From positions 20,120,367-20,184,366 of the forward strand of contig NC_034014.1 in NCBI RefSeq assembly GCF_000346465.2: a stretch of 64,000 nucleotides of DNA, given 5' to 3'. Origin of the DNA: Prunus persica (Eukaryota; Streptophyta; Magnoliopsida; Rosales; Rosaceae). Numbering within the stretch: position 1 is the first letter of the stretch; each line of letters opens with the position of its first letter. The translations under genes were made by a program, and so were the position numbers. Below the pieces are notes generated by a model. It was given only the letters and a program-made list of their open reading frames with translations. It searched no databases and was not told where the DNA came from. Below, piece by piece: positions 63,521 to 64,000 of the stretch.

Positions 63521-64000
63521 TCACGTTGGTGCATAGATGTCGCCAATGCCCAACTGATCCAGTGAATTGTGGAATGCTTTACTGGAAATTGCTTTTGTCA
63601 AAATATTCGCCAATTGATCCTCGGATTTCACAAAAGGAAACTGAAACACTTTAGCCTTAAGCTTCTGTTTGATGAAGTGTCGATCCACCTCAACATGTTT
63701 AGTGCGATCATGTTGAACCGAATTCTGTGCAATGGCTATAGCAGCCTTGTTGTCACAAAAGAGATTCATTGTGGATGTAGGTTTATACCCAAGTTCAGTA
63801 AGCAACTTTCTTAACCAAAGAAGTTCACAAATCCCTTTAGTCATGCCTTTGAACTCGGCTTCTGCACTGGATAAAGCTACTACATTCTGTTTCTTGCTCC
63901 TCCATGTCACCAAATTACCTCCCACGAATGTGAAGTAACCCGATGTGAATTTTCTATATGTTACATTACCTGCCCAATCTGCATCTGAATAACCATCAAT
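63521..64000 (-). CDS. Ty1/copia polyprotein C-terminus (RNase H), partial at window edge
   Basis: An open frame of 159 residues runs in from the window end to a stop at 63523-63521. It is the RNase H domain of copia pol with catalytic residues in IDGYSDADWAG, SSAEAEFKGM, LFCDNKAAI and HVEVDRHFIKQ, followed by the usual KSEDQLANILTK and a tail ending DIYAPT. No stop or frameshift in the visible part, and the polypurine tract and LTR follow correctly, so the element may be intact beyond the window. It removes the RNA template during reverse transcription in the element's particle. Confidence 0.93.
   Translation of the reverse strand: MDGYSDADWAGNVTYRKFTSGYFTFVGGNLVTWRSKKQNVVALSSAEAEFKGMTKGICELLWLRKLLTELGYKPTSTMNLFCDNKAAIAIAQNSVQHDRTKHVEVDRHFIKQKLKAKVFQFPFVKSEDQLANILTKAISSKAFHNSLDQLGIGDIYAPT

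Overview
The window is nuclear DNA of a dicot tree-type plant. The evidence is split genes with GT-AG introns, AT-rich intergenic DNA, and dense plant transposons (MULE, hAT, Helitron, SINE, Ty1/copia and a gag-only LTR element). Protein sequences look rosid, and Rosaceae (for example Prunus) is my best guess, but no species marker is present. Three runs of N (36074-36173, 44651-45004, 61959-62058) show it comes from a draft scaffold. No tRNA, rRNA, CRISPR or bacterial operon structure was seen.

Layout. (1) 0.2-7.1 kb: three same-strand paralogues of a small plastid-type, single-pass, acidic coiled-coil protein. The second and third lie in a recent tandem segmental duplication that also carries their flanks. 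(2) 9.9-10.5 kb: a textbook hAT MITE with 8-bp target duplications. (3) 10.9-12.2 kb: an intronless ATL-type RING-H2 ubiquitin ligase. (4) 12.2-22.7 kb: repeat-rich DNA with a small Helitron, a 2.85-kb MULE-like element carrying a ~73-bp minisatellite, a hAT element and a SINE. (5) 22.7-24.0 kb: a group Ia bHLH transcription factor (bHLH94/96 type). (6) 25-45 kb: a transposon graveyard. It holds a 6.2-kb LTR element with only gag, a 40-bp tandem array and an antisense reading frame; several MULE/MITE elements; a likely Pack-MULE carrying an RPK2-like receptor-kinase fragment; and a hypervariable AT microsatellite block. (7) 45.6-61.0 kb: the gene-rich end, with a GH5 exo-beta-glucanase (10 exons, +), a P3B-type (MgtA-like) Mg-transport ATPase (8 exons, -) and histidinol-phosphate aminotransferase (9 exons, -). 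(8) 61.4-64.0 kb: a composite MULE structure with a nested MITE, then the 3' end of a Ty1/copia element that runs off the window.

The genes do not form a pathway. They cover plastid membrane biology, ubiquitination, transcriptional control, cell-wall glucan turnover, cation transport and histidine biosynthesis. All splice models were derived by hand by matching exon phase and GT-AG sites, and each multi-exon model sums to an exact open frame. The strongest candidates for something under-described are the three-gene plastid family, the plant P3B ATPase, the gag-only retroelement with its 40-bp array and antisense frame, and the MULE families, including the RPK2 capture.
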